From Planctomycetota bacterium (GTDB taxonomy: Bacteria > Planctomycetota > UBA8742 > UBA2392): DNA of 64,000 nucleotides. Numbering within the stretch: the stretch's first letter is position 1; each line of letters starts with the position of its first letter. The translations under genes and the position numbers were made by a program. Shown here in pieces: positions 8,660 to 17,616 of the stretch. The notes under the pieces are model-generated. The model saw only the letters and a list, made by a program, of their open reading frames with translations. It ran no database searches and had not been told where the DNA came from. The stretch is from positions 1 through 64,000 of the forward strand of contig QEVF01000019.1 of the NCBI GenBank assembly GCA_003576915.1, given 5' to 3'.

Positions 8660-10306
8660 TTACCGCGCCGCAACGCCGGTACGGTCCACGTAGGTGCCGC
8701 CCGACATGTCGGAGAGGGCCCGCAGCAGCCCCCCGTCGTGGGGGCCGATGCCGACGGTGTGAATCACCGCCTTGCGGAAGGTATTCACCCGCTTGATCTC
8801 GTTGACGATGTTCTCCGGCTTGCACATCTTCCCGTTGCCCACGGCGGGCCCGATGGGGCCGTTGGGGCCCACCTTGCCCACATCGTTGATGTCGGAGCTG
8901 TCGTCGCTGACGGTGGGGAAGCCGTCCGTCAGGAAGTAAACCGTCTCAACGCCCAGTTGCATGCATTCGTCGTGCCAGGCCGGGTCCATCTTCTTCCAGT
9001 CGTGGAAGCCGCGCTCGGTGATGCTGAACGAGTCCATGAGCCCGCCGTGGATGTTGGTGAGCTGGCGCCAGTTGAGGGCCTCCACGGCTTTGATGAAACG
9101 GTTCTTGTTTTCGTCGGTGGCGGGCACGAGGTTCTTGACGCCCTGGATCAGCAGGCCGTGCTGGGTGTCGTAGATGACGACGTTGAACAGGAACTCGCGG
9201 TCGAGCTGCTTCAGCGTGTAGATGAGTTCGACCTTGGCGAGGTCAAGCTTGGTCTTGACCTTGGAGTAATCCGGCGGGTCGGGTTCGGGCTTCTCGTCCT
9301 TTTTGGAGTCGCCGTCCTTCTTGCCCTTCTCGCCCGTCGTGGGGCCTTCCTTCTTGGGCGGCGGGTTTTCCTTCTTGGGCTGGGGAGGCATGGCCGCGGG
9401 ATGCTGCATGGAGCCCGAGACGTCAATGCAGAACACGATGCGTTTGCCGACGGTCGCCATGCCGAAGAACTGGGGCACGCGGCGCTCGGCGGTTGTAGCG
9501 CCCTCGGGGTTGTCGCTGGCGGCCTTGTAGCCGCCCACGGAGATCCACCACTCCCAGAACTTGGGGTCCTGGTACATCTTCTCGCCGGTGATCTGCGACA
9601 GCGCCTTGACCGCGAAATAGGACAGGCGGTCGTTCTTCGTGTTCTTCAGGATGTTGATCAGGCCGCGCATGACATCATCGCGAACCTTCTTGTCGCTCTC
9701 GCGGTTGATGAGCTTGGGCGCGGCAAAGATGCCGCACATGGCCACGATCACGCCCTTTTCGTCCCAGTCGGGGTTCCAGGTGGCGAAGAGCTCGGCGATA
9801 ACGGGCGCCAGTTCCTTGCGCGCTCCCTCGCCGATGGCCTCGAGGCCGGCGGCCTTGAGGTTGAAGTCCTTGGGCTTGGAGGCCAGCACGCAGTCACGGA
9901 TGATGGCGTCGCCGCTTTCGGTGCGTCCGCGGGCCAGCCCCGTCAGAAGGTAATAGGCCGGAAAGATCTGCTCGGGCTTCGTCCACTTGGTGACGGTGTC
10001 GCGGGCGGATTGAAGGGCCTCGGCGTCCGTGAACTTGGCAAAGCATGCGCCCATGCGCACGGCGGTGTCCGTGTCCTTTTCGACCAGCAGGGCCTTGACG
10101 ATGAGGTCCAGGGCCTTCTTGTTGTTGACCTCGGCCGCGGCTTCAGCGCCCTTGGCGCGCTTTTCGGCGTCCTGGCTGGCCAGGTATTCGCCGGCACGAC
10201 GCAGAATCTCGTCGGCGCTCTGGGCCTCGCTCTGGCGGGCCGAGGCCACCAGCAGCAACCCGGCCGCCAGCAGCGGCAACGTGACATTGAACCATCTGGA
10301 GTGCAT
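8660..10306 (-). CDS. secreted HEAT-like plus von Willebrand factor A domain protein
   Basis: 548 residues. Signal peptide about 1-29; HEAT-like helical repeats about 35-250; then a VWA domain from about 287. The MIDAS metal site is intact as DVSGS (Asp295, Ser297, Ser299), so divalent-metal-dependent ligand binding is plausible. Directly after the MIDAS loop sits a Pro/Lys-rich insertion (about 301-345), probably disordered, before the domain resumes with KLDLAKVELIY. GGGAG precedes the ATG. Neighbours are also secreted proteins without assigned function. Ligand unknown. Confidence 0.85.
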   Translation of the reverse strand: MHSRWFNVTLPLLAAGLLLVASARQSEAQSADEILRRAGEYLASQDAEKRAKGAEAAAEVNNKKALDLIVKALLVEKDTDTAVRMGACFAKFTDAEALQSARDTVTKWTKPEQIFPAYYLLTGLARGRTESGDAIIRDCVLASKPKDFNLKAAGLEAIGEGARKELAPVIAELFATWNPDWDEKGVIVAMCGIFAAPKLINRESDKKVRDDVMRGLINILKNTKNDRLSYFAVKALSQITGEKMYQDPKFWEWWISVGGYKAASDNPEGATTAERRVPQFFGMATVGKRIVFCIDVSGSMQHPAAMPPQPKKENPPPKKEGPTTGEKGKKDGDSKKDEKPEPDPPDYSKVKTKLDLAKVELIYTLKQLDREFLFNVVIYDTQHGLLIQGVKNLVPATDENKNRFIKAVEALNWRQLTNIHGGLMDSFSITERGFHDWKKMDPAWHDECMQLGVETVYFLTDGFPTVSDDSSDINDVGKVGPNGPIGPAVGNGKMCKPENIVNEIKRVNTFRKAVIHTVGIGPHDGGLLRALSDMSGGTYVDRTGVAAR

Positions 10307-10433
10307 GCTTCGCTCCCTTGCTTGCCGCGCACCGCGGCCGCAACGCCAGGCGTTGCGCGAGTTGGGGTCGCCCCCGTGATGCGTCCGCCGGCCCTTGGGG
10401 CCTGCGGACTCCCTGGCCCAGTAAACTCTGCGG

Positions 10434-11642
10434 CTAGTTGCCCCGGCCGCCGGCTCCCCCGCCGAAATTCTGCGTCCAGTAGACGCCGCTGTGGCCCGCG
10501 CCGATGTGCACCCAGTTCCCGATCATGGCGCGATGGTGCTCGGCGGCACGATACCACTGCCACACGGCCTCCGCCCCGGTGCTGGAGCCCATGAGGCAGT
10601 TCTCGCCCACGCTGCCGCCGTAGCCCGCGCGCTTGCAGCGCTGCTGGGGCGTGACGCCGTCGGGGTGGCCGGGAATGTCGTGGCCGATGCGCCCGATCTT
10701 CTCCTGATACTTGCTGTGGCTGGTGGCGGCCTTGTACAGCGCAAGATTGATGGCCAGGGCGCCGCGGCCCAGCATCATGCGGTAATCGTTGAGCACCCGC
10801 ACGTGCGACTTGCTCTCGGCGTCGCAGTCGGCGTCGGGAATGGCTTCGTTGGCCGAAAGCACGCCCTTGTTGGCTTCGTACTCTTCTTTCTTGATGTCGA
10901 TGAGGGCCGAGCAGGCCTGACGCAGAAAGGCGTTGCCGTCAGCCACTCCGGCCTCCCACCTGCCCAGGGGCTCATCGATTCTGGCCAGCAGGGCCGCCAG
11001 CCGGTCCAGCCTGGCCGCGGGCCGGCTCAGGTCGGCGCGTTTCTTCTCAATCAGATAGTTGACGGGGTCGTTCCAGACATCAAAGAGGGGCTTGCAGGCC
11101 TTGTCCACCTCGGGCTGGAGTTTGCAGTCGTCGGCCTCGGTGTAGCGGGGGTCCATGATGGCCTTCAGCGCCAGGGGCCGGTTCTCGACCAGCACGCGAC
11201 GCAGGCTGTCGCGCGTGGCCTTGACGTCCTTGAGGCAGGCAGCGGCCAGCTTGGCGCCCTCTTTCTCTTTGTAGCCTTCGAAGGTCTTGGAGACCTTGGC
11301 GCGCAGCGTGGCATCGCCGCCAATGGCGACAACGAGACGCTCGACGGCCTCATCGACGAGCTGGACCTCTTCAGGCTTCTCGCTGTCCCACAGGCGCTTG
11401 ATGGTCGCAATCCAGCCGCTGGCCGTTTCCGGCAGCTTGGGCGCCTCGGGCTCGGCGGCCTTGGTGGGCTCGGGCTTGGCGTCGGGGTCTTTGCCTTCTT
11501 TGATGGCCTTCTCGCGCCGCTGCTTCTCGCGCATGGCCTTGTAGAAATCTTCTTCGTCGTCGGCCAGAACAACGCCGGGTGCTGCCAAGGAAGCCAGCAA
11601 GCCCGCAACGGCCGCCAGTCGCTTCAATCGGGAAATACCCAT
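10434..11642 (-). CDS. secreted CAP (SCP/PR1) domain protein
   Basis: 402 residues: signal peptide (about 1-27), a charged Lys/Glu-rich stretch (about 30-80) likely coiled or disordered, a helical middle, and a C-terminal CAP domain (about 265-398) recognisable from the GGSVGENCLMG and HHRAMIGNW segments. CAP domains occur in secreted proteins of all domains of life; bacterial roles are mostly unknown. The ATG is preceded by GGAG; TACAAT lies about 55 nt upstream on the same strand. A second, unrelated CAP gene lies near 46 kb. Confidence 0.82.
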   Translation of the reverse strand: MGISRLKRLAAVAGLLASLAAPGVVLADDEEDFYKAMREKQRREKAIKEGKDPDAKPEPTKAAEPEAPKLPETASGWIATIKRLWDSEKPEEVQLVDEAVERLVVAIGGDATLRAKVSKTFEGYKEKEGAKLAAACLKDVKATRDSLRRVLVENRPLALKAIMDPRYTEADDCKLQPEVDKACKPLFDVWNDPVNYLIEKKRADLSRPAARLDRLAALLARIDEPLGRWEAGVADGNAFLRQACSALIDIKKEEYEANKGVLSANEAIPDADCDAESKSHVRVLNDYRMMLGRGALAINLALYKAATSHSKYQEKIGRIGHDIPGHPDGVTPQQRCKRAGYGGSVGENCLMGSSTGAEAVWQWYRAAEHHRAMIGNWVHIGAGHSGVYWTQNFGGGAGGRGN

Positions 11643-11794
11643 AAATGCCGCTCCAATGGCGCGACGTTTGTGCCCAAACTTCTTCCCGATGCCATTGTAA
11701 CGGATTGATTAACCAAATGGTTCAGTGAATCGGACCCGATACAGCGGATTTTCCCGCTGCCCGATTCCTGGCTGAAGCGCGGCACGGGCTTGGC

Positions 11795-12532
11795 TCAGGC
11801 AGGTTCGAGGGTCGCCGCAGGCTTTTGCGCCAGGCAGAGCAGGCTTACGCCAAAGGGCAGGTCGCTAAAGCCTACCAGCAACTTCTCCAGGGCAAACGCT
11901 GCAAACAGCGCGGCGTTCACGGGCGCCATGGGCAGTTTGTCGGTGTCGCTTTCCTTCTCTTTGCCGCGCGAGAGCACGCGCGCCAGCGCCACCACGGGCA
12001 AGAGCGCGCAGTTGATGGGCGTCAGGCGCACGATTTCAAAGCCGGCGTTCAACACGCGCGAGCGCAGCTCCTCGTAGCGATAGCGCCGAACGTGGTGCAG
12101 CGCGCGGTCGTGGGCGCTGAACAGGGCGGGATGTTGCGGCACCGTGAACAGGGCAAAGCCGCCGGGGCGCAGCACGCGCCACACTTCCGTCAACGCGGCC
12201 GCGTCATTTTCAATGTGTTCGAGGGTGTCGAGGCAGGTCAGCAGGTCGAGGCAGGCGCTTTGCAGCGGCAGGCGCGTGAGGTCGGCCTGCACGAGTTTGG
12301 TCAAGCCGCGCTTGCGGGCAAACTTCAGGGCTTCGCCGGAGAGATCGGCGCCGAATTGCACGCGCTGTGGCAGCGCGGAAAGCGTCATGCCTGTGCCGCA
12401 GGAGCAATCAAGCCCCCGGCCGCCTTGGGGGACATAGCGGTCCAGTACCGAGGTGACCACGGCCAGTCGGGCGCGAAACCACCAGTGGCGCGTCTCGACG
12501 GCGTGCATTCTTTCGTATTCGGAAAGTTGCAT
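11795..12532 (-). CDS. class I SAM-dependent methyltransferase
   Basis: 245 residues. Motif I is LDCSCGTGMTL near residues 40-50, followed by the acidic end of strand 2 (GADLSGEALKFA) and the DLLTCLDTLEHIEND segment of the Methyltransf_11 family. The substrate cannot be read from sequence; such enzymes next to polyprenyl-phosphate glycosyltransferases often modify quinones, lipids or surface glycans. The ATG has no clear Shine-Dalgarno; the region between it and the upstream glycosyltransferase stop is a long imperfect inverted repeat (12539-12617). The glycosyltransferase is on the same strand, 92 bp upstream. Confidence 0.85.
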   Translation of the reverse strand: MQLSEYERMHAVETRHWWFRARLAVVTSVLDRYVPQGGRGLDCSCGTGMTLSALPQRVQFGADLSGEALKFARKRGLTKLVQADLTRLPLQSACLDLLTCLDTLEHIENDAAALTEVWRVLRPGGFALFTVPQHPALFSAHDRALHHVRRYRYEELRSRVLNAGFEIVRLTPINCALLPVVALARVLSRGKEKESDTDKLPMAPVNAALFAAFALEKLLVGFSDLPFGVSLLCLAQKPAATLEPA

Positions 12533-12538
12533 AAACTT

Positions 12539-12617
12539 GAGAGATCGAGAGTTTGAGAGATGGAGCGATTGCTGTCCATGGTAATGCTGTTGCCATCTCT
12601 CAGAATCTCAATCTCTC
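12539..12617. repeat. imperfect inverted repeat with 25-nt arms
   Basis: Arm 12539-12563 and arm 12593-12617 are reverse complements at 22 of 25 positions, separated by 29 nt. The arms are built from GAGAGAT-like units and are purine-rich on one strand, unlike the surrounding GC-rich DNA. The element fills nearly the whole gap between the glycosyltransferase stop and the methyltransferase start, so it would lie in the leader of the methyltransferase transcript. It could be a small miniature element or a regulatory fold. Confidence 0.75.
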
Positions 12618-12624
12618 CCGCTGT

Positions 12625-13386
12625 TCATGCCGGGGTCAATTCCGTGGCGGGTGTTGCCTTGCGTTCGCGGCCCTCGTAGCGGCCCGTGCGCCAGCGCGCC
12701 CGGATGCGCATCACGCTGCGCAGCATACGCAGGCCGTCGCGCAACAGGCGCACCTTGCTGCCGGCGATCTCCGTCCAGTTCACGGGCACTTCATCGATGC
12801 GCAGCCCCAGCTTGCGCCCCAGATAAAGCACCTCGACGTCAAAGGCAAAGCCGTCCTCCCGGGCCATGCCAAAGAGCCTCTGGGTGGCCTCGGCCGTGAA
12901 GAGCTTGAAGCCGCATTGGGTGTCGCGGATGCCCGAAATGGCGCCCAGGCGCACAGCCCGGTTGAACCAGCGGCCGAGAAAGCGTCTCAGAGGGCTGGCC
13001 GTGACCACGGTGCCTTCACCCTCGCGCGAGCCAATGGCCACCTGCGCCCCCGCCTGGATGGCGCGCTCCAGCCGCGCCAGTTCTTCGATGGCGGTGGCGC
13101 CGTCGGCGTCGGCAAACAGGCGCAGGGCGCCGTGAGCGGCGAGCATGCCCGCGCGGACGGCGGCCCCCTTGCCGCAGTTGCGCTGCAGTGCAATCAGTCT
13201 CAAGTTGGGGTGAGCCGAGCAGCGCGAAAGCACGACCTGGCGCGTCTGGTCCTGGCTGCCGTCATCGACGACGATGACCTCGAAGCGGCGGCCCTGAAGG
13301 CGTTGCAGCACATCATCGAGGAAGCGGGGCAGGCGCTTTTCCTCGTTGTAGGCGGGAATCACGACGGACAGCTCAAGCTCGGCCAT
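12625..13386 (-). CDS. family 2 glycosyltransferase, dolichyl-phosphate beta-glucosyltransferase type
   Basis: 253 residues, a single GT-A domain. Nucleotide-sugar site segments VVIPAYNEEKRL and VVDDGSQDQT at the start, the metal-binding acidic motif ADADGA, and the GIRDTQCGFKLF segment characteristic of the Alg5/DPG-synthase subgroup. These enzymes move a sugar from a UDP-sugar to a polyprenyl phosphate at the inner membrane; no membrane helices follow here, so it is the short form. The start ATG lies 6 nt after a TATCAT box with no Shine-Dalgarno, implying a leaderless mRNA, divergent from bshC. Confidence 0.87.
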   Translation of the reverse strand: MAELELSVVIPAYNEEKRLPRFLDDVLQRLQGRRFEVIVVDDGSQDQTRQVVLSRCSAHPNLRLIALQRNCGKGAAVRAGMLAAHGALRLFADADGATAIEELARLERAIQAGAQVAIGSREGEGTVVTASPLRRFLGRWFNRAVRLGAISGIRDTQCGFKLFTAEATQRLFGMAREDGFAFDVEVLYLGRKLGLRIDEVPVNWTEIAGSKVRLLRDGLRMLRSVMRIRARWRTGRYEGRERKATPATELTPA

Positions 13387-13392
13387 GGCGCG

Positions 13393-13398
13393 ATGATA
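13393..13398 (-). promoter_or_regulatory. -10 box of glycosyltransferase gene, leaderless spacing
   Basis: Reads TATCAT on the minus strand, exactly 6 nt (CGCGCC) before the ATG at 13386. With a normal 6-7 nt distance from -10 box to transcription start, transcription would begin at or next to the start codon. No Shine-Dalgarno is present. Confidence 0.5.
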
Positions 13399-13448
13399 GA
13401 AGCAATTGCGGCAGGGGGAACGAGGCAGCGAAAAGCACTCACGCGCGC

Positions 13449-13454
13449 TATAAC
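13449..13454 (+). promoter_or_regulatory. -10 box of bshC, leaderless spacing
   Basis: TATAAC followed by 6 nt (GGCGCC) and then the ATG at 13461; no Shine-Dalgarno. It mirrors the TATCAT box of the divergent glycosyltransferase gene inside a 74-bp intergenic region. No convincing -35 hexamer is seen. Confidence 0.5.
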
Positions 13455-13460
13455 GGCGCC

Positions 13461-15044
13461 ATGCGTTACCTGGGATTTGAACAGCAGAAGCTGGGCGGCG
13501 GCAACGAGCTGGGCCAGCGCTACCTGACGGACTTCCCGCGCCTGGAGCCGTTCTACGCTGCGGACTACCGCTCGGCCCAGAGCCTGGCCAGCCACGCCAT
13601 CAAGCTGCACGGCCGCACCTGGCGCTCGCGCTTTGACCGCGCGCTCACGGCCGAGCTGGTGTCGGCCTACCTCGAGCCCTTCAACCCTCCGCCCGCGGCG
13701 CAAGCCTCGCTCAAGAAGCTGGCCGACCGACAGAGCCTTTGCGTCTTGACGGGTCAACAGGCAGGCCTGGGGGGCGGGCCCCTGCTCACACTTTACAAGG
13801 CCGTGACGGCGGTGCGGCTTGCGGCCGAAATGGAAGCCGCGCTGGCGCTGCCTGTGGTGCCCCTGTTCTGGGTGGCCAGCGACGACAGCGACGTCGAGGA
13901 GGTCAACCGTTTTCGCGTGCTGCAGGAGGGCCGCCTCACCAAGTTCAGGTTCAGCATGGCCGCGGGCAAGACGCCCGTGCGTGACCTGGCCCTGCCGCCT
14001 CCGTCCGACGCCCAGTGGGCCAGGCTGCTGGCCCTGCTGTCGGAGGGCCCAAAGACGGCCGAGGCCAAAGAACTGCTGACCAGCGCCGCAGGCCTCGACT
14101 TCGGCACGGCGTTTTCCCGCCTGCTTCTGCGCCTGCTGGGTCCCCTGGGGTTGCTGGTCATTGAGCCCAAGGCGCTGGTGCAGCACCCGGCGTGGCGCCG
14201 GATCATTGCCGCGGAGATCGACCAGCGCGAGGCCCACCGCCTGCTGCTGCGCCGCGCCGCCGACCGCTTTGAGGCTCAGGGTCTCAGCGCCGGGGTGCCG
14301 GTGACCAACCAGCTCAACCTGTTCCGGCACGTCAAGGGTGAGCGCCGCCGCATTTCAGACGAAGGAGTAAAGCTGAAGATCGACGGCAGCGAGTCGCCCA
14401 TGACCAAGTCGGCGCTGGTGTCGGCCCTCAAGTCCGACCCCGCGGGTTTTTCGCCCAGCGCCCTGCTGCGGCCCGTGATCCAGAACGCGATTTTCCCGAC
14501 GCTGGCCTATGTCGGGGGACAGGCTGAAATCGCCTATCATGGCCTGCTCAAGGGCCTGCACCGCGCCACCCAGACCTTCATGCCCGCGCTGTTCCCGCGC
14601 ATTTCCATGACCCTGGTGCAGTCTTCAGATATGCGCGAGTTTGCCGACCTGCTGGCCTTCCGCAGCCGTCTGCAGTGGCGCCAGAACGAGGCGGGGGTCC
14701 TGTTTGACACCGCCGAGCGCGGCGTGCGGGCTTCCTTTGCCGCGCTCAAGCAGGACCTGGGCGCCCTGGCCAAGCCCCTGGCCTCGGAGGTGTCGCGGCT
14801 GGAGGTGAAGACGCTCCAGAGCCTGACGGACGTGCGCGGCCGCGTGAAGCGTGAACCCCTGGCCGTGAGCAAAGAGTCGGCCCCGGCGGCGCGGCTGCTG
14901 GAGCGCTATTTCCCCGAGGGTGAGTTGCAGGAGCGGGAGCTGACCTGGCTGGGTGAATACGCGCGCCTGGGCGACAAGCTGCTGGAGACCGTGCAGGGCC
15001 TGCCCAACATCTTCGACTTCCGCCACCACGCCGCCGAGGTCTAG
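13461..15044 (+). CDS. bshC: bacillithiol synthase (cysteine-adding enzyme BshC)
   Basis: 527 residues, the usual BshC length. Joins cysteine to glucosaminyl-malate in the last step of bacillithiol synthesis, a low-molecular-weight thiol that replaces glutathione. Family landmarks: CVLTGQQAGLGGGPLLTLYK near residue 95-115, PVVPLFWVASDDSDVEEVN near 130-150, and a C-terminal helical coiled-coil arm with the long basic/acidic helices from about 400. bshA and bshB are not in this window. Divergent from the glycosyltransferase with a compact 74-bp shared promoter region. Confidence 0.93.
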   Translation: MRYLGFEQQKLGGGNELGQRYLTDFPRLEPFYAADYRSAQSLASHAIKLHGRTWRSRFDRALTAELVSAYLEPFNPPPAAQASLKKLADRQSLCVLTGQQAGLGGGPLLTLYKAVTAVRLAAEMEAALALPVVPLFWVASDDSDVEEVNRFRVLQEGRLTKFRFSMAAGKTPVRDLALPPPSDAQWARLLALLSEGPKTAEAKELLTSAAGLDFGTAFSRLLLRLLGPLGLLVIEPKALVQHPAWRRIIAAEIDQREAHRLLLRRAADRFEAQGLSAGVPVTNQLNLFRHVKGERRRISDEGVKLKIDGSESPMTKSALVSALKSDPAGFSPSALLRPVIQNAIFPTLAYVGGQAEIAYHGLLKGLHRATQTFMPALFPRISMTLVQSSDMREFADLLAFRSRLQWRQNEAGVLFDTAERGVRASFAALKQDLGALAKPLASEVSRLEVKTLQSLTDVRGRVKREPLAVSKESAPAARLLERYFPEGELQERELTWLGEYARLGDKLLETVQGLPNIFDFRHHAAEV

Positions 15045-15313
15045 CAGGCCGGCCGGGCATGGCCAGCGGGTGCCTTGGAGTCTGCGTCACAGCGATTCTT
15101 GCGCGCCGCCGGCGGGTTTTCGGGCTTCATTTGTGCCATGGCAACGCCGTCCCGGCGATGCAGAGACGTCGGCCGTAGGCCGAAGCCACATGGCGCCAAA
15201 GCGAGTCAGAAGTCCCCTGGTCGCGACGGTTCGTAGGAGTTGGTGTGTTATCGGTAGTGACCGTAGTATGATTCCATCCCCGAAAACCGAGTTTGAACCG
15301 GCGAGAGCAAATC

Positions 15314-17575
15314 ATGGGCGGGAAATGGGCTTTGGGCCTCTGCGGACTTGTGGTCGGACTGCTGGCCGGCATTGGATTGGGTTGGTGGCTTGCATCGCAG
15401 GGGCAAGCAGGCCAAACCTCCGCGCCCGCTACAGTGGCCGACGGAACCAGGGTCGATGACAGGCCGCCCGCGGCGTCTTCTGTTAACCGGCCCAAGGTCA
15501 AGGCCGAGGTGCCCGAGGGGCCCGCTGCCGCGTCAGGCGTCGTCGAGACACCGCCGCCCCGCAAAGCGGACTTGCCGGCCCCGGACGCCGAACTGTCGGG
15601 CTCGGTGGTGTTTGACGACGGTAAGGTAGCCGCGGGGTTGCGCCTGCGGGCGCTGCCGGAAGTGGCGGATTCCGTGCCCCTTTGGGTGAAGGACGCCTGG
15701 GACCTCGAGCGCCGCATGGAGTACGAGGCGGCCATGGCCAGAACCCGCTTCGAAGCGGCGACGGAAACTACGACCGACGATGCCGGCAGCTTTGTCCTGC
15801 CCGTCAGCTCCGCGAGCCGATACCAGATTCGATGCCTTGATCCCCAAGTCGTGCTGGTGTGGGGCTCAACGGTTCACGTCACGTTTTCCGCCCCGACCAA
15901 GGACATTACCCTCAAGGCCCTGCGCCTTGTTGAGGTCCATGTGGAGGTGAAATACGAGGACAACACGGCGCCCGCCACGGCCAACCTTTCCCTCACGTGG
16001 TCCGGGGCACCCTTCCAGGCGGGAAGCATGGTCTGGAGTGCCGCGCAAAGGAAGTTCCTGTTGCCTGCGGGAAAGATCGCGCTGAGCGCCCGACTGCCCC
16101 AGGATCCCTCGACGGAAGGCAGCACCTCGTTGACTTTGCCTGTGGATCAGGCTGCGCCCGAAGTCGTCATCGTTCTCAAGCGGCCCCTGGGGCTGACTGT
16201 CACTGTGATCCAACCCAGCCCATACTATGCCGATGTGGGCTGCGGCATTTTGGGGGAAGAGCACGCCAAGACCGAGTCGATGCTGCTTTTGTCGATTCCC
16301 CGGCTTGGCCACGTGGGGCAACGCATTCCCCCCAACCAGTACTTCTTCAAGGCGCCGGAGAAGGGCAACTATCTGGTGCTGGTCCACGTGAATTCGGCCT
16401 TCATTCTTCATCGCGCGAATCTGGCCGTGACGGGCGGCGCCCAGAACCTGACCATTGAGCTGCAGGCACCGAAGCGCGACGAACACATGGTTGTTCGCCT
16501 GTTCTCGCCGGATGGCAAACCGGTGGGCGGGGCCAAAGTGATGATGGCACTGGACCATCCCGACGTGAGCATAGGCGACTTGTCACTCTTCATGGCGGCG
16601 GGCGCCGGCGAATACTGGATACGTCGGCCCGAGCCGGAGTTGGCGCGCTTTGAGATGTTCGCTCCCGCCGAAGAATGCGGACTGTCCATTCGCGCCACCC
16701 ATCGGCAATGGGGAACGGTGTTCAAGAGCGTGCCCTTCAACGCGAAGGAGGCGGACATCCACTTTGGGGGCGTGGGCGACGTGACGGTCAGGATCAGCAA
16801 TCTGCCCGCCGAACCCGTGGCAAACGTAGTGGTGTCAGTCGTCCCTGAGGGGGCCGCGGCGAGGCGCGAGATCAGCCTGTCCCACTTCCAGGAGCGTCCG
16901 GCCTCTGCGCCGACGGCGCCCGGCCGATCCCCTTTGCAGGCCGTGACACAGTTTCGCGGCGTGCCGGTGGGCCCGGCGACTCTGTATCTCTTCAAGCTCA
17001 TTGGGGCGGGCCAGAGCGGCGTAGTGCTGGCGTCGAAGACCATTTCGGTTACGGCGACCGGCGTCGAGGAAACTCTGGAGCTTCCGGGCCTCTATGACCT
17101 CGTCGTGATTCCGGACGCTCCCCTGGGCCGCCTGGACATGACACTCAGTCGTGGAGACGGCTGGACCACCATGATCAAGCTGGAAGACGGCACCTGCGTG
17201 GCGCGCCAATTGCCGGAGGGGGACTACCTCATTTCTGTCGGCGGACGCGGCATGATGGCGGTGAGGTTGCCGGCCTCGGGCCCGGTGAAGTTCGAGCCCA
17301 AGCCGGCCCATGCACTTCGTGTCAGCAGGTACGACGCGCTGGGCATCTATTACCGGGCGGGCCTGCGTGTCGGCGATGTCATCACGGCTTTCGACGGTCA
17401 GGCCCTGGAAGAATCACAAGACCTCCGCGCCTTGCGCCGGGAGGCTGCGAAGCGACAGACCCTGACCCTGGATGTGGTGCGGGACGGCAAGCTCGTTCAG
17501 GTCGTGCTGCGTGAAAGCGGCTGGCAGGCGCCCTTTGCGGGCGGCGAAGGCCTCTCGGGCATCCGCACCCGCTGA
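15314..17575 (+). CDS. membrane-anchored protein with carboxypeptidase-regulatory-like and C-terminal PDZ domains
   Basis: 753 residues. One N-terminal membrane helix (about 6-27), then a Pro/Ala-rich linker, beta-rich segments of carboxypeptidase-regulatory-like/Ig type (about 95-660), and a C-terminal PDZ domain (about 675-745) seen in YYRAGLRVGDVITAFDGQAL. No protease domain is attached, so the PDZ probably binds C-termini of partner proteins in the periplasm. I use the ATG at 15314; an in-frame TTG lies 21 nt upstream. TATGAT about 50 nt upstream is a possible -10 box. Architecture is similar to the protein at 39068-40666, which lacks the PDZ. Confidence 0.7.
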   Translation: MGGKWALGLCGLVVGLLAGIGLGWWLASQGQAGQTSAPATVADGTRVDDRPPAASSVNRPKVKAEVPEGPAAASGVVETPPPRKADLPAPDAELSGSVVFDDGKVAAGLRLRALPEVADSVPLWVKDAWDLERRMEYEAAMARTRFEAATETTTDDAGSFVLPVSSASRYQIRCLDPQVVLVWGSTVHVTFSAPTKDITLKALRLVEVHVEVKYEDNTAPATANLSLTWSGAPFQAGSMVWSAAQRKFLLPAGKIALSARLPQDPSTEGSTSLTLPVDQAAPEVVIVLKRPLGLTVTVIQPSPYYADVGCGILGEEHAKTESMLLLSIPRLGHVGQRIPPNQYFFKAPEKGNYLVLVHVNSAFILHRANLAVTGGAQNLTIELQAPKRDEHMVVRLFSPDGKPVGGAKVMMALDHPDVSIGDLSLFMAAGAGEYWIRRPEPELARFEMFAPAEECGLSIRATHRQWGTVFKSVPFNAKEADIHFGGVGDVTVRISNLPAEPVANVVVSVVPEGAAARREISLSHFQERPASAPTAPGRSPLQAVTQFRGVPVGPATLYLFKLIGAGQSGVVLASKTISVTATGVEETLELPGLYDLVVIPDAPLGRLDMTLSRGDGWTTMIKLEDGTCVARQLPEGDYLISVGGRGMMAVRLPASGPVKFEPKPAHALRVSRYDALGIYYRAGLRVGDVITAFDGQALEESQDLRALRREAAKRQTLTLDVVRDGKLVQVVLRESGWQAPFAGGEGLSGIRTR

Positions 17576-17616
17576 ACCCGTCCGCTGCAACAGGGTCCCG
17601 CGCGCGGGCGGGGTTG

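Noticed and set aside
7496-10594. 1032-codon open frame on the + strand
   Set aside because: It is the antisense of two real leftward genes (peptidase-MA-like and VWA) and has low-complexity Gly/Val/Leu-rich, non-protein-like content; long antisense frames are common at this GC.
15042-15054. CTAGCAGGCCG at the bshC stop, identical to the start of the MITE-like element
   Set aside because: Only 11 bases match and the rest (CTGAAAAAGTC) is missing; no second end nearby. Likely chance or a very worn remnant.
15160-15190. Short hairpin TCGGCC-GTA-GGCCGA upstream of the PDZ gene
   Set aside because: Only 6 bp stem with a 3-nt loop and no partner copy; too common in GC-rich DNA to call.
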